DNA from: Phoebastria nigripes | Lineage: Eukaryota > Chordata > Aves > Procellariiformes > Diomedeidae | DNA length: 64,000 nt | Reading direction: 5' to 3' | NCBI GenBank assembly: GCA_035582835.1 | Contig: JAYKAV010000300.1 | Span: forward strand, 1,434,128 to 1,498,127 | Shown: one piece after another, positions 60,637 through 64,000 of the stretch | Layout: every line of letters begins with the position of its first letter | Position numbering within the stretch: the first letter of the stretch is position 1 | Notes under the pieces: generated by a model | Told to the model about the DNA's origin: nothing | The model's database searches: none | What the model saw: the letters and a program-made list of their open reading frames with translations, nothing else | Program-made: the position numbers and the translations under genes

Positions 60637-62334
60637 TCATGTACTTAATGCCTTCTTTGCCTCAGTCTTTAATAGTCAGACCAGTCACCCTCAGGGTATT
60701 CAGCCCCCTGGGCTGGAAGACGGGGACAGCGAGCAGGATAAACCCCCCATAATCCAGGAGGAAGCGGTGAACGACCTGCTACACCACCTGGACGCTCACA
60801 AGTCCATGGGGCCAGATGGGATCCACCCGAGAGTGCTGAGGGAGCTGGCGGAGGAGCTTGCCAAGCCACTCTCCATCATTTATCAGAGGTCCTGGTTAAC
60901 GGGGGAGGTCCCAGACGACTGGAGACTTGCCAATGTGACGCCCATCTACAAGAAGGGCCAGAAGGAGGACCCAGGGAACTACAGGCCTGTCAGCCTGACC
61001 TCGGTGCCGGGGAAGATTATGGAGCGGGTCATCTTGGGGGCGCTCGCAAGCCATGTGCGGGACAACCAGGGGATCAGGCCCAGCCAGCACGGGTTCATGA
61101 AAGGCAGGTCCTGCTTGACCAACCTGATCTCCTTCTATGACCAGGTGACCCGCCTAGTGGATGCGGGAAAGGCTGTGGATGTGGTCTACCTGGACTTCAG
61201 TAAAGCCTTTGACACTGTCTCCCACAGCATTCTCCTAGAGAAGCTGGCGGCTCATGGCCTAGACAGGCGTACTCTNCGCTGGGTAAAAAACTGGCTGGAC
61301 GGCCGGGCCCAGAGAGTTGTGGTGAATGGAGTGAAATCCAGTTGGCAGCCGGTCATGAGCGGTGTCCCCCAGGCCTCAGTTTTGGGGCTGGTCTTGTTCA
61401 ATATCTTTATCAACGATCTGGATGAGGGGATTGAGTGCTCCCTCAGTAAGTTTGCAGATGACACCAAGCTGGCCGGCAGTGTCGATCTGCTCGAGGGTAG
61501 GAAGGCTCTGCAGAGGGATCTGGACAGGCTGGATCGATGGGCTGAGGCCAACTGTATGAGGTTCAACAAGGCCAAGTGCCGGGTCCTGCACTTCGGCCAC
61601 AACAACCCCATGCAACGCTACAGGCTGGGGGAAGAGAGGCTGGAAAGCTGCCTGTCGGAAAAGGACCTGGGGGTGCTGGTTGACAGCCAGCTGAATATGA
61701 GCCAGCAGTGTGCCCAGGTGGCCAAGAAGGCCAACGGCATCCTGGCTTCTATCAGAAATAGTGTGGCCAGCAGGAGCAGGGAAGTGGTCATGCCCCTGTA
61801 CTCGGCACTGGTGAGGCCCCACCTNGAATACTGTGTTCAGTTTTGGGCCCCTCACTACAAGAAGGACATGGAGGTGCTGGAGCGTGTCCAGAGGAGGGCA
61901 ATGAAGCTGGTGAAGGGTCTAGAGAACAAGTCGTATGAGGAGCGGCTGAGGGAACTGGGACTGTTTAGTCTGGAGAAGAGGAGGCTGAGGGGAGACCTTA
62001 TCGCGCTCTATAACTACCTGAAAGGAGGTTGTAACGAGGTGGGTGTTGGTCTCTTCTGCCAAGCAACTAGCGATAGGACGAGAGGAAATGGCCTCAAGTT
62101 GCGCCAAGGGAGGTTTAACTTGGATATTAGGAAAAAATTCTTCACCAAAGGGGTTATCACNCATTGGACCAGGCTGCCCAGCGAAGTGGTTGAGTCACCA
62201 TCCCTGGAGGTATTTAAAAGACGTGTAGATGAGGCACTTAGGGACATGGTTTAGTGGGCATGGAGGTGTTGGTTTGATGGTTGGACTCAATGATCTTAGA
62301 GGTCCTTTCCAACCTTAATGATTCTATGATTCTA
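60637..62334 (+). mobile_element. 5'-truncated CR1 LINE, young copy
   Basis: A 1.7-kb chicken-repeat-1 type non-LTR retrotransposon copy. The 5' end is cut inside the second open reading frame at about 60637-60641; the 3' end has the short untranslated region and the AATGATTCTATGATTCTA tail that defines CR1. Truncation at the 5' end is the usual result of incomplete reverse transcription. Lack of stop codons over the coding part marks it as the youngest CR1 in the window. No clear target duplication is seen, as is usual for CR1. Confidence 0.93.
60641..62254 (+). pseudogene. CR1 ORF2 reverse transcriptase, N-terminally truncated
   Basis: An open frame of 537 residues runs from the truncation point to the stop at 62252-62254. 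Reverse-transcriptase motifs occur in order: HKSMGPDGIHPRVLRELA, the palm motif YLDFSKAFDTVSH (catalytic Asp near 61193), [10 protein letters not shown] near 61357, and the catalytic FADD box at 61451-61462. The endonuclease domain that precedes the reverse transcriptase in full-length CR1 is missing, so the copy cannot mobilise itself. Within the SGVPQ motif the usual QGSVLGP reads QASVLGL, two changes at highly conserved sites that suggest loss of activity. Three codons contain N. The frame continues open for 84 codons upstream of the element, but that part is host sequence by chance. Confidence 0.88.
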
Positions 62335-63697
62335 AGAAACAGGATGGGTTTCACTGGGGGTGACTGTGCCCTTCTGTTTGATGATATTTGTTGTGGCTCC
62401 CTCCTGGTGTTAATTTGTATATACCCAAGTAGTTAATAGGTCATTTGGAAAAAATGATACCTGCACAGCAGGTGCCCTCTGAAGTCAGAAGTAGCAGGCA
62501 ACCTCAAGGACACACAGTTCTGCTTTTAGTATCTTTGTTTAAGTCCTGCTTCTTCCTTCTCTGGCAATTTAGCTAAAGGGAAAGTGCTGACCAGTGTGTG
62601 TGCCTGCACATTCATTGTATAAACAACGCACTGGAGAGCGTTTCATTCCTTGAATTTTCTTCAAAGGGATGCTGCACCCCTGGACACGTAGAGGAAAGCG
62701 GAGAAAAGTGTGAATGTTACCAGCGGCGATGTGGAAAGTTGGCCAGGCATGACCAGGTGATCCTGCTGCCAAAGATCCACGGAAATGCAGCGTCACTGAA
62801 CAACATCCCCTCAACGCGCAGAGAAACAAAAAGGCTTCCCTGATTCTTTTACATTGCATCCCTCTCTACATTAATTCATCCTGGGATAGCTTCGGGGGCT
62901 TTAGCAACTGGCAGACTGGGAAAACCAGGCGTTTCCTGCAAAAGCCAAGGGACCTCCTCCACAAATACTTGCCAAGAGCAGCTGTCACTTTGAAGGGGAG
63001 AGCTGGCACATGTGCTGGCCGTTTTCCTCCTGCTGAATGCAGGATGATGACAGCATTCATTCCTACACAAGATGGAATCGGCAATGCTGAGAAAGAAGAA
63101 GGTATAAAAGACTGAGGCCCAGTACAGGTTTGTTCATCCAGAAACAAACTCCAGGGAGAAAGAGACTCTGAAATCTGATTATTTTGTAAATTACAGTGGG
63201 TGCAAGTTCCCAGATAAACAAGATTGAACACTGGTATGCTTGGGACAGGCAATATACCTACCCCTGCTGCCAGCATCCAGGTTAACTGTGTCAGCTCAGA
63301 GTAGGAGGGCACAGTCCCGCAGCGGTCCCAGCCCAGCTAGCTCAGAGCTCTGCCCATCCAGCCCAGGCACACAGCCTCATCCCGTCCCTTACGCCAGCAT
63401 GGTGGCTTGGTTTACCCCATGCTGAGCATTTACTGGGGAAAAAGTAAATCCACGGGTTTCTGCTGTTTTATCTGCTGCACTGAGGATTTGGACACCCATC
63501 CCTCATGTGGGAGCACATGGAAAAAGGAAGGTCAACACCATCCTTAAGCTGCCAAGGAGCTGCAGGGCATTTGTGGACGGCAGATGCAGAGCATGTCTTG
63601 CAGTCCAGAAGTCCGAACAGGCAGAGGTAAACCCAAGGGAGAGGAAAGGCAGGTGTCCTTGGATCGGAGCGAGCCGCAGCAACTTCTACCCAGCTAC
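62335..63697. other. Intergenic DNA between two CR1 copies
   Basis: No gene, RNA or other repeat is recognised. Confidence 0.4.
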
Positions 63698-64000
63698 ATA
63701 GAATCATAGAATCATAGAATCATTAAGGTTGGAAAAGACCTCTAAGATCATCCAACCGTCAACCCAACACCACCATGCCCACTAAACCATGGCCCTAAGT
63801 GCCTCATCTACACGTCTTTTAAATACTTCCAGGGATGGTGACTCAACCACTTCGCTGGGCAGCCTGGTCCAATGTTTAACCACTCTTTCACTAAAGAAAT
63901 TTTTCCTAATGTCCAATCTAAACCTCCCCAGGCACAACTTGAGGCCATTTCCTCTCGTCCTATCGCTAGTTGCTTGGCAGAAGAGACCAACACCCACCTC
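63698..64000 (-). mobile_element. CR1 LINE 3' end (reverse), runs off the window
   Basis: It starts with the reversed tail ATAGAATCATAGAATCATAG and continues through the 3' untranslated region into the C-terminal reverse-transcriptase frame, which is open for 71 codons up to the window edge. It is very close to the copy ending at 62334, in the opposite orientation. The rest of the element lies beyond base 64000. Confidence 0.93.

Noticed and set aside
1..64000. CRISPR arrays, bacterial operons, rRNA or tRNA genes
   Set aside because: No regular direct-repeat array, no ribosome-binding-site-led gene strings and no cloverleaf or rRNA signature were seen; the window is avian nuclear DNA.

Overview
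The window is vertebrate nuclear DNA from a bird. The evidence is CR1 LINE copies of many ages on both strands (several ending in the diagnostic ATTCTATGATTCT-type tail), a solo avian ERV LTR, and three vertebrate genes, two of them split by GT-AG introns. Chicken HEMGN is Z-linked, so a Z-chromosome origin is a reasonable inference, but nothing in the sequence proves it. Species is not determined. About two dozen isolated single N bases mark a draft assembly.

Layout. (1) 1-24.2 kb holds no recognisable gene: homopolymer T tracts, several possible MIR-type SINE remnants, no recognisable CR1, and AT-rich stretches that could be conserved regulatory DNA for the next gene. (2) 24.2-26.0 kb is a strong CpG island with a TATA box and the single-exon forkhead gene FOXE1 (24822-25793, +). 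(3) 26-40.6 kb holds CR1 relics, a possible transcript end (twin AATAAA near 29.9 kb), a 583-bp solo LTR with perfect 5-bp target duplications, and an orphan CpG island at about 35.5-36.0 kb. In human, TRMO lies between FOXE1 and HEMGN; I find no TRMO exon here. (4) 40.6-46.3 kb is HEMGN (hemogen, minus strand), which I reconstructed as four coding exons giving a 186-residue protein, with two GATA motifs just upstream. (5) 46.3-53.0 kb is intergenic with a CR1 copy and a long hairpin. (6) 53.1-56.3 kb is SPINK4 (minus strand), a secreted Kazal protease inhibitor in four coding exons (87 residues), with TATA box and poly(A) signal. (7) 56.3-64 kb is intergenic and dominated by a 1.7-kb 5'-truncated CR1 with an open reverse-transcriptase frame, plus an oppositely oriented CR1 running off the window.

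The genes do not form a pathway: FOXE1 is a developmental transcription factor (thyroid, palate), HEMGN a nuclear regulator of blood cells and, in chicken, of the male gonad, and SPINK4 a secreted gut-type inhibitor. Their order carries information. FOXE1 next to HEMGN matches human 9q22, whereas SPINK4 lies on human 9p13, so the HEMGN-SPINK4 interval spans a rearrangement between the lineages. No undescribed system was identified. The most notable points are the shortened hemogen, the mosaic FOXE forkhead domain without the poly-alanine tract, the missing TRMO with an orphan CpG island in its place, and the HEMGN-SPINK4 junction.
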